From Epinephelus fuscoguttatus (lineage: Eukaryota > Chordata > Actinopteri > Perciformes > Serranidae), in the NCBI RefSeq assembly GCF_011397635.1, contig NC_064753.1:42590322-42654321 (forward strand): DNA of 64,000 nucleotides. The letters are read 5' to 3'. This document shows, piece after piece, positions 10,868 to 23,000 of the stretch (position 1 is the first letter of the stretch; every line of letters starts with the position of its first letter). The notes below the pieces were generated by a model. It ran no database searches. It worked only from the letters and a program-made list of their open reading frames with translations, and had not been told where the DNA came from. Both the position numbers and the translations under genes were made by a program.

Positions 10868-13800
10868 CTGAAGAAACACAAACATAGTCATGTACAGCAG
10901 ACCAGAACCAGGCCTCAGCTTCAATCCTCAGCTCTGCAGATTTTATCAGTTCACACACTTGACAAGCAGGTTTGGGAGGACTGTCCCTTTAAGCCGTGGT
11001 CACTGAAGCCATGGGAATGTGGGTCACGTAGCTGCTCACAGAGGACAATGGTCCTCGAGTAATTAACAGGCATGGAAATGTGGAGCGCTGAACCTCTCCA
11101 TGTGTTAAACATTTCCACGGGGCGAGAGCTGGTACCTTTTCATACCTGTGACTAAAACCTGCGGCAGAATGAGGCCTCACATTTCTACACACAGGGCAGA
11201 GGCCACAGCTGCTTAAAGGACAGGTCACCTCAAATCAAAAATACATGTTTTTCCTCTTACCTGTTGTAGTGCTGCTCATCAAATCTAGATTGTTTTGGTG
11301 TGAGGTGCAGAGTGTTGGAGATATCGCCTGCCTTCTCTCCGATATAATAGAACTAGATGGCACTTGGAAAAAACAGCAAAGCTGCAAAGACTAATGTCTC
11401 TTTCCAGAAGTCATGACCCAGTTACTCAAGATAATTCACAGAACTGGTTGTGAGCAGGTTCATGTAGGAACTGTTGTTGAGTTTTGGAAATGTATTTTTT
11501 TGGAGTGCCATCTAGTTCCATAATGTCAGAAGGTGGTCATCTCTACGGCCAGTATCTCCAACACCCGAGCTGGCTACCATCTAGGGCTGCCCTCTAAGAG
11601 TCGACCAAAAGGACATTAGTCGATTAGATTTCATTGGTCGCTTAGTCGCAGAAAACAAATGTGAAACTCTATTAGGAGCTGCGCCTTGACAAAATAAATT
11701 AAAACCTTTATGGCTGGACCATGTGGGAATTTACTTTGAAAGGACAGACACAGGAAGTGGCCACGCTCAGCAGTCAGACAGGAGTCAGGTTAATTTCCAG
11801 GGCTGGTACCTGCGGTTATTCCACAGGCTAGTTAATAACATGTCGGGCAGGAAATCCAAAGTGTGGGATCATTTTGAGAAGGTGAAGGACGAACCCAAGG
11901 TGATATGTAAACTCATCTTCATTGGTCGACTACAAACATGACGTATCATCTGAAACATGGAAGTAGCTACATGCCCATTAGCCCACAGCGTCATTAACAG
12001 GCGGCTCGCTCAGTGTGTGACGTGCACTTGTAGATAAATATAGGCCTATATCAAAAGGGAAATTTCGGTTTATTTCAACCTGTCTCCTATCGTCCTAAAT
12101 TTGTTTCAAGTGACTAGTGACATAAAAATAATAGTTAGCATGTTAGCTGTTAGCCTAGATACAGCCGGGGCGCATAGTAGCGTCAGACCTGTTAAAGCGT
12201 CAGTGAACGGGCAACCTTCAAGTGCAAAGTTAGTCCACTAAACAAGCTTTTGTTTTTTTTCCCACAAAGACCGCCTCATATCGTTAGGACAAATGTCAGA
12301 GAACATATAGAAAATGACATGTAAATGTGTTGTCTTACCTTACCGGTGTGCTGCCATGTTTGTTTACCATTTAGCTCTGCTTTCCAAAGCGCGGCCGAAA
12401 TATCGCGGAACAAGCAGCGATCTCATACCGTGCCTGAAATTTCGTGAGAACAAGCAGCAACAGCTGGAAGGCAGAATCAGACAGTAGCCTGAAAAGTTCA
12501 TTCATTTATTTTATGAAAGATTTATAGAATAATGGCTGACTTTTTGCCAGACTTCGACTTTGTGGAGGAGGAATTTGATTTTGCAGAGTTTGATGGCCGT
12601 CCTCATTTATTTGAGCCAGAATACACTGACGAAGAGCTTCGTGAAATTGAAGAACGGAGGAGGAGAGAGAGAGAGAGAGGCGCAACAGGTAGAGGACGAG
12701 AGAGGAGGAACGGCTGCCACAAGGCTGCGTAGCTCTGGAGATTGGTGGTGTACCTGTGAATGCTGTGCCCCAGTGCCCACAGAAGAGGAATGCCTCTGTT
12801 GCAAGGAATGGGACCGGTTGCAGCCTTATTTTCAAGGTCTGGATGTGACCGAGGACGAGACACCTCCACCTGGAGTAGTGTCCAGCTGGGCTTTATCTAG
12901 AGCTTGCGAGATTTCAGGCACAGTATAAGATCGCTGCTTGTTCTCCTCCAACCTGTTAAACAGGTTGAAATAAACCGAAATTTCCCTTTAATGAAGGTTC
13001 ATTGGTACGGTTTTGTATTTCTCTGTAATGTAGCACAGTGTTAACAATGTTACTGATACTATTCTTTCTCACACCTTCAACTCAAACCATTGTGTTGCCT
13101 CGCCCAAAATATATCATTTAATAATCATATTAATATCGTAAACATGTGGGTGACTAGTTGACTAATGAGCCCTAAGTGACGACTGTTGGTCGACTAGGAA
13201 AATTCTTAGTTGAGGGCAGCCCTACCATCAATGTTGATATTTGGTTTGGCCAAAATTCAACGTCAGAACGTCTAATGGCAGCAATATTTTGTAACCCAAA
13301 TATCATCTGTAACCACAAGCAACCAAAATCCAGTCTTCCAAACATTTCATGTCAACGTCATCTTGATGTAAAACATTTAATCAAGGTAGAGGGGGAAAAA
13401 AACAAAAAAAAAACAATGGCTCACAAAATTTCATAATGTTATCGTCCACACATCGTGAAGTTCTAACAATATTTAAAATATTGCCAACCCACATTTAATG
13501 TCTGTCCAACGAAAGAGTCAAAACATCTCTCTGACATCATACTGACGTCCAATGCCAGCTGGTACTCAACAGCTCACACCAAAACAATCTAGTTTGATAA
13601 ACAGCACTACAGGTAAGAGGAAAAATATGACTTTGGGGTGAACCGTCTCTTTAATACACTCAGGAGGTTATCATCAGTTGTTTAAGAGACATTTGATGTT
13701 ACACTGCTGTGTCACACAGTCAAACTAACGAGGCCGAGAGTCAGTGGGGAGAGAACTCGGGGCATTTTAGGGATCTTTCATCGGATTGCAATTAAAAAGG

Positions 13801-16800
13801 CCTTTCCCCCCTTTGTGTGGCTACACAGTCAGCTTATGTTCCAACAGGGACGTGGACAGTAAGTTGGCACCTCCAGAGAAGGCCATCAGGTCTGACAATT
13901 TCTCCAAGCAAATACCTAACATTCCTGCGCCTCTTACGCCCCACAAAATGGTCTATGTAATAGCTGCCTACTTTGCAGTGTAGCACTCCCCTGTGCTCTT
14001 ACATTGCAGGAGGAAGTTAGATCACAATGAACTTTAAATGACCCAACAAGAGAAATATTTTCCATTGCTATTGTTACCAAAAGCCCTGCCCACTGCTTTG
14101 TAGTTAGCTGCACTACTGCTGTAGCATTTCTGCTGCAATTAGCTTACAAAGTAAACACTCTGTACACTCATTTCTCTAGAAAGAAATAATGTTTTAAACA
14201 CATTTCAGACTGAAACAGTGACAGTTAAATGTTAAAGCAAGTGAGCATGCAGTGCATCTACTGTCTATACGCACACCTACTTAGTCTTGGTTCAAAACTC
14301 CATCTTAAGGCTCAAATGTTTATTTTTCTAAAATGATTTCTGCTTCTTTAGTCCACGCCGTAGACCAAAACATGAGTATTTTATTAGTGAGCACTTTTAA
14401 CCTCCAGCACACAGATGGGATAGTGATGCACGAGCTCCATTAAAGGAAAAATTTATACCTCAATGTCTGAGAGTGATCAACAAAAAGGAAGCAGTGAGCC
14501 AAAAGCAGCCAGATGACAACCACAAAGAGGGCTTTAAAGGAAGTGCGTGGTATTGTAACACTACATCAAAGAATGTACACACCACGTCCACTGAAGGCAA
14601 AACAGGAGTGAAGTCATTTTCCATTTTGAAATGACAAATCTTTATTACAATATAACTCAGGGTTTTAATTTCATTTGACTCTCTGTTTCACAACATTAAG
14701 ACTGGGCACAAGTTGTGCAGCCAACAATTTGCAGAGAAGATATTTGTGGCTCCACAAATTGTGCTGTTATTGTAATACCTCAGAGGGCCACTGGGACTGT
14801 TTCAGGAATCTTAAAGTCTGCTTTTAAAAGTGCACCATGTTGTCAAACAGCAGCAGTGCATCACTACCACTCTCATTTTATGATCGTACCTCGGTGCAGA
14901 CATTAATGTGTCTCTAAAAAGGTTCCCTGTGTTGTTAGAGCTAAATGTGTGCTACTTAAAAAGAATAGAAGATAAGAGAAACACACACCGGTTGGTCCCT
15001 CACCTGGGCGTGGAGGGCTGCAGCAGCGGCAGCGGCCGCCGGGTAAGTGAAGGCTGCGTGAGGGAGGCCTGGGGTCAGCTCCGTGGTGTACAGGGGGTAA
15101 GGAGTCCAGGCATCCGGAGATGCTGGGATCAGTGCTGCCCCTGTTAGATCATCTGGGGAAGTACAGGGCGGGAGGAAACGTAAAGCTGACTGACCTACCC
15201 TTAAACATATAAACATGTAAAGACGCTAAACATTTTAAATGAAGAAGAAAATGTGTCGTCAAAACATGCTGCAAAAAAGAGGTTTGCTAACTGCTTTGTG
15301 TGACTTCATGTTTACTACTGATGAATCTCGTAATATTGTAATGGCTTGAATTATCACTAAAGGAAAATAATGTACTCCTATAAAGTGCAGTCAGACCAGA
15401 TTTCGCTGTACGCATCACTATCACATACACATCAAAATCGGCCGTGTTTTCGGCTTCACACAGAGTTCAATCTGACTAAACGTTGACACATGACACTGCA
15501 AAGTTTGCGAGCAGGTGGAGCTGATCCGAAAATACTAACCAAGGGTTTCCACGGTCATGAAACTCATGGAGAAGTTTTCCAGGTATGGACATGGTTTGGA
15601 AGAAAAATGTTTTGGCCATTGTTTAAAATTTGTTCCTAACAATCTCCATCAACATCTGTATGTGGGGCCCATATGGGTCGTGAATGGACAGAAATATGGG
15701 CCCTATATGGGACTGTCCACAGGTTCCACGTTGGCCCTGTGCCAATTGCCCACATGTGTGGGTTTACCCAAGTGGCCAAGATAACATGCCCATTTTAGGC
15801 CCATACCCACCTCATACCCAGGTAGCCCCAGCATAACCTATGTGGGGCCAAACTATGTGGGCACTGGACATGGGCCCCTGTGGAATCCATAGACAATCCC
15901 ATATCGGGCCAGTTTTTAACTCCCCACATACAAAGGTTGGCTGGGGTTTCAATCCTTAAGCAAAATAAGTTCCATGCATGACTAATTTAAAATCCAGGGC
16001 TGCACTGTTTGACTGTTGAATTAGTGCAGCAGCTAGTTGGGGGCGGGTATGTCTAACGTGCGAGTCAAGTTAGCAAACAGGAGGAGTGTGTTTAATAATG
16101 TATGTGAATGATAGATATGATACATGGCTCGAGAGAGGCTGGAAGGAGGCTCTGCACCAAAACGTTTCAAGACAAGTAGGGATGCACGATATTTGATTTT
16201 TTTGTCGAAATCCGAAACAACTCTGACAAATGGCAATATCAATATATTCACCTTTTCCCACCTAATTTTAGTGATCATTAAGTCTCTTCTGTAGTTGAAT
16301 TATCATATCATGCATGCATACCCTTATCGTGACGGCCCACCAGCAGATGGAGACATGAAATACAATACTTTCAGTGCATGTAATATTCATTCATTGTGCA
16401 AAGTAAGAAAAAGCATGTTGGCTGATTCTGATTTCATTCCTTCATTTTAAGGACGATATTGGCCGATACAGATGATGTGCCAATATTATCGTGCATCCCT
16501 AACGACAACTAAAACGCTGCTCAGAGTGCCAACGTCAGCATGTATTTCATGCCATGCCACAACTTTACCCTTCTACCATCATGATAATCATTGCTACAGC
16601 TGCGAGACAACTTAAACCAGTCCATTGCAGCGGTCAACGATCTGACTGGATCTCACATTATTCATACACCTCTTGCGCAGAGCTACGTTTACAGACAGCG
16701 CAATAGTGGCCAAATTTAGTTGTGGGGAAACAGTGTGCGTATCTCTCCACATTTGGAACTGCACTCTATGGCGGGATTTATAGGCTACTTCTGTGGCGTA

Positions 16801-19800
16801 GACTCTGCATAGATGTGTAGCCTACTCTTTGCCACAGCTTGTGCCGTAGCCTGACGTGCACTTCCCAGATATGCAACTACACGTCACTGCAACACAGGTT
16901 CCATTTCCCTCAGTGGAACCTAAGCTAACCTAACAAATGTGAAGACAGTAAAGCCCCCACACAGCGGCAAGTTAAGTTTTGTGTGCAATTTATCCTAGCT
17001 CCATATTAGTCGAAGAAAGTCCACTAGCTGCTAGGCTAATTTATGCAATGTAAAATGTCATAGACTCATGCTAATAACATTAGCATGTTGTATTTGTGGG
17101 GGGAAAGTGTCCAGCAAAAGACAAGTGTTCTGTCTGTGAATCTTGTGTTATAATGAAGCCGATTTGTGTACTTTTGAATCAATCAGAATTTACTTCAGAA
17201 ACCCCACCACTAACTAGTGTTTTGGAGGTGTAACTGCAGAGCTGACAGACATCACCACACAAGTATAAATGCTCACAACTGCACAGGCTGCTTGTGTAGG
17301 CTCTGCGTGGAGCCGACACACCTATAAATCTGCCTTACTTCAAATCACATGTTGTCCAAGGTGTCTGGGTTGTTTCAGACCTAAGTCATGGAAATAGGGT
17401 AAAATATTATGGACATGTTTTGAACATGCATTGGTAAAAATGTGTGGGAACCCCGATGGTTATACTCCTAGTTTATACCTGCATGGTGAAATCCAAGCAG
17501 CAAAGATGCAGCTGCAGTGAGAGGAAGAACAGAGACTGACCTTAGTGAGTAAAAAAAAAAAAAAACGCTGCAATTTACAATTTTGTGAACCGCTGCTTTC
17601 CCACAGTTTGTTTACAACCCTTCCTTGTGGTTTTCTGTCCTCCTCTGCTTGTAACCACAACACGAGTAATTTGCTCCAGTCGAAATCTGGTCTGAATGCA
17701 GCCTAACACTGTTGTCAACCATGGTCTGTCCCAAACTACTGAATCCAGCAGGTGTTTCTGCAGAGAGAGCTGCTGACTAAACCCTGTGAGAGTGGAATTT
17801 CCCAGCTGTACAGAAGCAAAGCGGCTGTCTGAAGAGTCGAGATGACACATGCATGTGGAGGTGAGTTAGTCCTTAATTTGTTAGACACAGTTTAAGCCCT
17901 GCCCATTTGTCTTTAATACCACAATATGCTAAGATAGATTTTTTTTTTTTTAAAGGGCAACAAGGGCAATCGAGTACTGGCGTTGCCAAGGTGAGAGTGG
18001 ATGAGAGAGCCTAGAGTGGTGCAGCCGTACAACTTACATGGGTCCCGTGCAATGAAGTGTGCTCCTAGAGCAGGGTGGATATTTGTGGGGTTCGGTGTGG
18101 CCATCAGCTTACTCTTTGCCATCTTCGTGTTGGCTTTAGCAAACTCTAAGCGCAGGGTCTGGGGGCTTTCGGGGTCAAAACGGATACCCTGGGGGAGAGA
18201 CGGAGGAGGGGAGGAGGAGGGGGGGACATAGTATCGTAAGGGAGGTGGGCTGAGTTTGAGGGGCAGAAGCTCAGTAGTCTCACGTGGCCTCCTTTCCTAA
18301 AGCCGTGTTTCAATACTCAGGGTGTATCCTTCAAGCTTCCCTTGAGATAAACACTGTCGTGGGAAGTTAAAAATATACTGTGTTCAAAAAAGGTCACGTC
18401 TTCACAAAAATAAAAAGGGCAGACTGAAGGATACACTCCGGAAATATTTCAACATGCTTGCATCTCTTTTTCCTTGTGACAAAATCAAGAGCCAGGAGGA
18501 GAAGGAGACGAGGAAAAGGGCCGAGACGTTTGAGTGTACTTCCTTTTTTAAGGTGGCTGAACCCTGCTTGTGTTCTTGTGCCCTAAGCGTTGTGCCCACA
18601 TGCAGGTGAGTAGTATTTTGGTGTGTGTGTGTGTCTGTGTGTGTGACTGCTGGTGTGTCTAAGAGGTGATGCTCATAAGGAAGGCTAAGCTATGAGAGAG
18701 AAGTGTTAGATACTGCCAGATACGTGGGCTACTGGGTGACAAAATAAGAGGTTACACTACTGAAGATGTGTCCAGGTAACACTACACATGTGGCTATAGA
18801 TCAAAGTATTACAGTAAAGCAGTGATATGCAAAATAAAGAAAGCTATACCAGACTAAGAAGGGATGTGTATCAAGGTCAAAGTAAACTACCGTAAGGCTA
18901 CGGGATTCTGGCCTCTTTCCAAAAATGGCCCTGCCATTGAATTATAAAAGACAAAATGGGTTGACTTTGAGAGATTTTATGGGAAAGAAGAATTTCTTTT
19001 TTTACAGCTCCCAATCACTTCTTTTTAGGTTCAAGCAAAGGTTAACACAAATCTAAAAAATACAAAGCAACTTATTTAAAGGAGGATTTTAAATAAGGGG
19101 GGAAATCAAACAGCAAGAAAAGAAAACAATAAAAATAAGGCAATGCTTACATTTAGAGCATTTTTGGCAGCTTCAGCTCCAGAGCGACTGTCAAAGGTTA
19201 CAAACCCGACAGGCTGGAAGGCAAAGGGAAGAAACACACTGTGACACCAACAGGGGAGCATCTGACATGCAAGACGCTGCATATTTGTCAAATATCACGT
19301 TGATTATAAGTATATATATCTTAATATCATAATAAAAAAACCTGTGTCAAACAAATCAGCAAGAAAAGAGGACAGTGTGTCCTTCTTTAAAGGTCCAGTG
19401 TGTAAGATGTAAGGGGATTTTAGTGAAATCCAGCAGTGAGGATTGCAGATCACAGCTAAAACTTCTCCCAGTTTGAATTCTTTCAGTGCTCATTGTTCAG
19501 TAGGTTTTTACCAGGAGCCGAATTAACCGTAGAGGCGTCTTCCTCTCCAAAATAAATGAACCAGGTGATTTAACTCGGTAAATCACTGCAGATGGGCCGC
19601 TGGTCAGTGGTGAAAAAGTATTCAGTTCCTTTAAGTACAGTACGACTAGCAAACTGTGAAAATACGCCGTTGCAAGTACAACCCTCTGAAACCTGGAGCA
19701 ACATCACTCGTCTTGTGCTGCTTTCAGACGCCTTTCACAAGTATTTAAACCTTTGAAACCTGAGTGCATTGGTGCAATCTCTTTGGAAAACGTGGGGGAA

Positions 19801-19956
19801 AGGCAACGAGCAACTTGGTAAGAAATTTACTTCAAACTGCAAAAAAAAAAAAAAACCCCTGAAAATTATTTTTTTTAAACAATGGAAAAAAACCTGAGTA
19901 AACTGTATTTATTCATATTATTACTGCTATTTTTTGTTGTTGTTATTTTTCCAGGT

Positions 19957-20003
<47 letters not shown>

Positions 20004-23000
20004 TTACTTTTTTCTTGTTTTTAATTTTCTCTTTTTACTAATTTCTTAGGGTCATTTTATCTTTTGTTGCTGATTGCCTTCTTCCCGTGTTTTTAAAAGA
20101 AATGAAGCCAATTTGCTGAGGTTTCAAATAGTTAAGTAAAAGTAAGTAAGAAAAAGTCAGGAAAATGTTTATCCGCAATCTTAATTTGTAAAGTAACTAC
20201 AGCTGTCAGATAAATGTAGTGAAACAAGTTCATTACCCTCTGAAATGGAGACGACTGGACGTATAAAGTGGCATGAAAAGTACCTCAAATTTGTGCTTAA
20301 GTAAACGCACTCAGTTACATTCCACCACTGCCATTAGCCCAGCACCTCCTAATGTGTGCTCACCTTTTTTCTCTGGTAACTTTAAGATCCAGACTTTCAG
20401 GAGGTTTTTACCAGGAGCCGAGTTATCAGCAGAGGTCTTCCTCTCCAAAACAAACAGACCAGGTTATTTAAACCGGTAAAACCGCTGAATAAAGCAGTTT
20501 AATGGTTAATAAATCTGTGTCTTTCCAGCACTGCTCATTGTGCAGGGGCTGCTAACTATGGCGGCAGACACGAAAACACAAATGGCCTAGCCATGCTGGG
20601 CTCCTGTGGAAACATGGCAGTGTAACATGGTGATCTCGGTAGATGGTAATGTAATTATAAACTAAAGAAAACACTTTTCATTTCTGCCAATATATCCCCC
20701 TAATTCCTACACACTGGACCTTTAATATCATAAAAATCATAATGGTTTGTCATTTTTATGTCTTCAGCCAAATGTTAAAGTTACAAAATGTCTGCCTGGA
20801 CATTTGTTTAGTATTTAAGTAGAGCATTAAAGCAGTTTCCTCCACTGATGGAGGGCGTCTCACCTGTTTTGATGTTAACTTAATCAGTGACCCTTCATAA
20901 CCCTGCAGGGAAGAAAGATAGCCAATTATCCACTCTGGAGTCACATGCAGGAAGTCAGGCGTGAACGCGTCTCGCTATATCAAGAGAAACCTGCCTGTGT
21001 GCACCTTCAGTTTGAGCTCAACAGCAGGCCGTCACAGATCCTTCTGTGGCAGTGTTACAGTCATTGTGGCAAAATAAAGAGAAACATGCCAACAAATGCA
21101 GCTTTCTATGACTGTACAGATAAAAGCTCTGATATCCTGAGAGCTAAGAATAAGAAAATGAAGACCAGGTTTAGTTTAAAAAAAAGGAGGCAAGCACATG
21201 TTATCAGATGTGTGAGGGTTTGCTCTCTTTCGCAGAAGTCTGAGCCTAGATTAGGCATGACTTCCAAACACAGCCACTGGTTTTAAACCAGGTTAAAAAC
21301 AGCACAGGGGTTGGTAAAAGCAGGAGCAAATTCCTGAGAAATGACGGGGAATCTTGCCTGACCAGAGTATTGATAGATGGGATCTCTCCTGATCCTGATT
21401 TACAGCCATGGAAAATTAAACAACTTTCACTGGCTGTCATAAATCCTTAGCAACAATCCGAACCAGATTCAGCTTCAGTAATTCAGAGGAGAAAAACAAG
21501 ACGTAGAATCGAGTCAATATTAAAGATTTCTCTTTTTTAAAAAAAGGTTGAAATTTGGATTAAATTTAAACCTAGAGTGAATCAGACTGAGCCCTGTTTG
21601 CACACACTGTTTGCCTTCTGCAGAAGCAAAGGGCAAAAAGTAAAACAGTGCCTTGAGAAAACATCTCAGTGGTTTCACAATGTCTCAATGCTACGAGAGG
21701 AAATAAAAAAAAATTTCCCTACACGGTGGGCGAGCTGGGTCACGGAGAGGGTTGGTTGGCCAATTGCGAGGGCTACTCATTTACACATTCCACAAGATCA
21801 TCCATGTGCGAGGGATACCACTTCCAATTTGGTTAGTTAGGACACGGGGTGGGAGGGGTGTTTATGGAGTCCGGTCAAAAAAACAGAGCAACAATGATGT
21901 GGCCTCATTTCCATATATGCAAATATCTGGACGTCCATTAACAGGAGAGGATTGTTTGATTCAGCTAAAGAGGAGCTCTGATAAACTGAGTGTGAGCGAC
22001 AGCCGGTGACATCACTGCGTCATGGAAAGTGGTTTTAAAAGGACAACCTGCACACTGTTACAGTTGCTTCAATAAAATGTTTAAACTCCCAAAGACCTTC
22101 ATCTGTGCGCAGATAATCCTTTCAGAGACTCTTTCCACGACTTGTTTCCAGCAGCTGGCACACAGCAGCTACCTTTGCTTTATTTTTAAGAAGAGGGGAG
22201 AAGTCAAGTCTGTTTAGTCATTTAGAAACCTCAACACACAACACCTTCACTCTTTAAAAACATGACACATTGTCGCCTACCTTAAAAGGCCTGAAGAGAA
22301 GGTAAAGTTCCCGTGGTTTGATATCGACAGGTAGGCCACTGACAAACAGCGTTCGTACCTGCAAACACAAAGCAAAGCTGCATGTGGTCAGCTGGAAATA
22401 TTCTGCCTTTTTATTTGGTGTCTTCGATCTCCAGACAGCAGCAGCATGTGTGATAAGAACTGAGTTGCACAGAAAGATTTAGAAAGGCTTGGCCAAGGTC
22501 CCGACGTCTCTCATTCCTCCTTAATAACTAACACACACTGTATGGATGGATATTTACAGGGGAGCTCTGCGTGCAGTGTGCTGTGGAACACAAGACAGAA
22601 TAAACACAAGAAATGTTTTATTTCTGACAAAGACCTCAGTGTGATGAGTGAATGTCAGACACCAAAAACACAACACAGTGTGGAGCTGACAAATTAATTC
22701 ATCTGCAAAGGTCGTGTCAACTGTTGGTCAGGTGTTCCCAAACTGAAGTGTCACTGCAGACTCAATCCTTAAAGCTACAGGTTCACAACTTTTTTGGGCT
22801 TGTGACCCTTAAAGGCAAGACACCCAGGGCTAAAACAGGGCTGCGTTCACCTGCGACAAAATGTGTATTTAAACAGAAACAGTGATGTGTTAAACACTCT
22901 GTTGTGTAGCGCAGGTGCACGACAGGGTTTAATTCAGTTCAGTTCAAAGGGGCATTACTGGTGTGGGAAACATGTTACATTGCCAATACAGTTAGTAAAG

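Larger units (their letters stand above)
11582..13224. mobile_element. hAT-like element carrying a P2X7-domain cassette
   Basis: The left end TAGGGCTGCCCTCTAAGAGT pairs with the right end, which reversed reads TAGGGCTGCCCTCAACTAAG. Both continue into related GTCGAC-containing sub-terminal sequence. CTACCATC stands at 11574-11581 and again at 13222-13229, where it overlaps the terminal CTA. That is consistent with an 8-bp duplication blurred by a small deletion. No hAT transposase is visible, so the element is non-autonomous. It holds the cassette 12054-12989. Confidence 0.7.
11213..13654. mobile_element. TTAA-type MITE, family A, split by nested insertions (intron 6)
   Basis: TTAA at 11213-11216 and 13651-13654 bounds the two halves of the family A element seen whole at 5460-6052. 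The left half runs to about 11573 and shares TTCCTCTTACCTGTTGTAG and CATGACCCAGTTACTCAAGA. The right half is about 13560-13654, with CTCACACCAAAACAATCT. Between them lie a hAT-like element and a second foreign segment, 13230-13558. Confidence 0.7.
19387..20725. mobile_element. TTAA-type MITE, family B, with nested element (intron 3)
   Basis: TTAA at 19387-19390 and 20722-20725 flanks a perfect 14-bp inverted end, AGGTCCAGTGTGTA (19391-19404, reversed at 20708-20721). The internal sequence is split by another element at 19605-20330, and about 60 bases (GGTTTTTACCAGGAGCCGA) appear on both sides of it. Other copies are at 6545-7165 and 50004-50314. Confidence 0.8.

Noticed and set aside
10736..11062. 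Plus-strand 108-codon frame
   Set aside because: Antisense over rbpms2 exon 7 and intron; no domain.
18001..18231. Plus-strand 76-codon frame
   Set aside because: Antisense shadow of rbpms2 exon 5.
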